Positions 62,938 to 64,000 of a stretch of 64,000 nucleotides of DNA are shown one piece after another. Origin of the DNA: Pullulanibacillus camelliae (GTDB taxonomy: Bacteria > Bacillota > Bacilli > Bacillales > Sporolactobacillaceae); NCBI RefSeq assembly GCF_014642655.1, contig NZ_BMIR01000001.1, positions 421,518 through 485,517 on the forward strand, read 5' to 3'. Position numbers and translations under genes: made by a program. The notes under the pieces were generated by a model. It was not told where the DNA came from and made no database searches. It saw nothing but the letters and a program-made list of their open reading frames with translations. Position 1 is the first letter of the stretch. Every line of letters begins with the position of its first letter.

Positions 62938-62972
62938 CCAACTGAGCCAAGGGAAGGGATCGACTCAGTTGG
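62938..62972 (-). other. Hairpin between the solute-binding protein and permease genes
   Basis: Perfect 9-bp stem CCAACTGAG / CTCAGTTGG, with no T-run on the minus strand. Such hairpins often protect the 3' end of an upstream binding-protein message, giving it an excess over permeases. Confidence 0.55.
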
Positions 62973-62978
62973 CATAAC

Positions 62979-64000
62979 TTATTTCTTCTTATCCACTTCC
63001 GCTTGTAACTTTTTCTGTAGCTCTTTCAAAAGTGGTCCTGGATCTTTATCATTGTAAATGACTTTATCTCTTAGTAAATTCAGATCGTTGGACATTTCAT
63101 TTGCAACTGATGTTAAAGCTGGATGGCCTGAATTCGGAGATTCAGCAACTTCCTTGACTACTTTGTAAATTGCATCACCATTTCTATTCCATTTAATAGC
63201 AGCACTTGATTTTTTATAGATAGATATTGATCGCCAAGTATTGATATTATCAGCTAAGATCTTCGGCTGACTACCAAACAAAATAAACTTAAGAGCCGCT
63301 TCAGGGTTCTTAGCATTTTTCGGGATCATAAATACATTAGTTCCAAAAGTTGTTGCCTTTTCCCGACCATTTGGAGGACTTGGAATAGGCACTACCTCAT
63401 AATCGATATCTGGAGCATATTGCTTAATAGCATTTGAGAACCAATTCCCATTAACAGTCATGGCAACCTTTCCTGTAAAAAATGGATGGTTAGGGGAAAA
63501 TGCCCCTCCAAATCCTGAAGTAAATGATTTTATTTTTTCTGGGTTATATTTTTTGGCATAGCTGTCCTCCCACTTATACATGTCATCTAGCTGAGAGTTA
63601 TTGATTTCCACTTTTCCGGTTTTCGTATCAAAATAGTTAGCTCCGAAAATCCAACCCCAAAGAAAAGCATCATCACCTGCATCCAACCAAGGGATAAATC
63701 CCAATTTATCTATTTTACCGTTGCCTTCAACCTTAGATAACTTTTCTGCATCTGCATCTAATTCCGCAATGGTTTTTGGAGGCTTACTAGGATCGAGCCC
63801 GGCGTCCTTGAATAGCTTTTTATTGATATAGAGCAAGTTGACATTGGAATCTTCTGGAAATAAATAGGTTTTTCCCTTATATTTCATCAAGGGTTTAAAA
63901 GTATCAATAATACTTGATTCATCAAGGTCTGCCTTTTTCAATAAATCATCAAGTGGCATCAAAGCACCTTGTGTGGCTAAGGCATAAGCTGAAGCATAAT
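62979..64000 (-). CDS. Extracellular sugar-binding protein of an ABC transporter (N-terminus outside the window)
   Basis: The frame stays open to the window edge, so the first part including the signal peptide is missing; at least 339 residues are present. Family 1 solute-binding features: PEDSNVNLLYINKKLFKDAG, GKVAMTVNGNWFSNAIK, VVPIPSPPNGREKATTFGTN (in parts) and AALKFILFGSQPKIL. It delivers a carbohydrate to the permease pair downstream. First gene of the visible operon. Confidence 0.9.
   Translation of the reverse strand, partial: YASAYALATQGALMPLDDLLKKADLDESSIIDTFKPLMKYKGKTYLFPEDSNVNLLYINKKLFKDAGLDPSKPPKTIAELDADAEKLSKVEGNGKIDKLGFIPWLDAGDDAFLWGWIFGANYFDTKTGKVEINNSQLDDMYKWEDSYAKKYNPEKIKSFTSGFGGAFSPNHPFFTGKVAMTVNGNWFSNAIKQYAPDIDYEVVPIPSPPNGREKATTFGTNVFMIPKNAKNPEAALKFILFGSQPKILADNINTWRSISIYKKSSAAIKWNRNGDAIYKVVKEVAESPNSGHPALTSVANEMSNDLNLLRDKVIYNDKDPGPLLKELQKKLQAEVDKKK

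Overview
The window comes from a spore-forming, low-to-moderate GC Bacillota of the order Bacillales. It carries spo0F and spoIIR, a forespore-type class A penicillin-binding protein, a SAM-I (S-box) riboswitch, and FadR-like and CcpA-like operators. Its gene order largely follows the Bacillus subtilis block that runs from murAA and the atp operon to speE/speB and pbpG. The species cannot be fixed from the sequence; a Bacillus relative such as a member of the Sporolactobacillaceae is possible but unproven.

Layout. 1-3980: murA, ywmB and a DUF1146 gene, then a long gene-free stretch. 3573-10844: a complete F1Fo ATP synthase operon (atpZ-I-B-E-F-H-A-G-D-C, minus strand) with its own sigma-A-type promoter near 11050 and intercistronic hairpins after atpE and atpA. 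11328-13581: upp and glyA. 14293-20094: a methionine block (metE, metI, yitJ) behind one S-box leader, lying between glyA and ywlG, which are neighbours in B. subtilis. 20218-29746: ywlG, an ywlE-type arginine phosphatase with a large insertion, mntP, the Sua5/YwlC enzyme, a GNAT protein, spoIIR, prmC, prfA, tdk, rpmE and rho. 30560-38099: a second murA (murZ type), fbaA, spo0F, a DUF2529 gene, pyrG and rpoE. 38697-45450: a beta-oxidation cluster (fadF-like Fe-S protein, thiolase, 3-hydroxyacyl-CoA dehydrogenase, two acyl-CoA dehydrogenases) with a FadR-like operator upstream and an internal promoter plus cre site. 45551-53343: a cardiolipin synthase-type protein, an alpha/beta hydrolase, a 56-residue XapX protein, argS, ywiB, a FUSC-family membrane protein, speB and speE. 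53579-58405: pbpG-type PBP, a MocR-family regulator and ddl. 58691-64000: an uptake/catabolism operon (solute-binding protein cut by the window edge, two permeases, two VOC proteins, an SDR, a ThuA-like protein).

Nearly everything is on the minus strand; the plus-strand genes are the DUF2529 gene, cls, pbpG, the MocR regulator and ddl. Most of the block is core metabolism. The less ordinary parts are: a dispersed, structured ~150-bp intergenic repeat with four good copies; a second repeat resembling a widespread Bacillaceae intergenic element; the riboswitch-controlled met block breaking B. subtilis synteny; absence of rpiB, tal and glpX from their usual places; the MocR-ddl pair; and the ThuA/SDR/VOC/ABC operon, which is the best candidate for an uncharacterised pathway.
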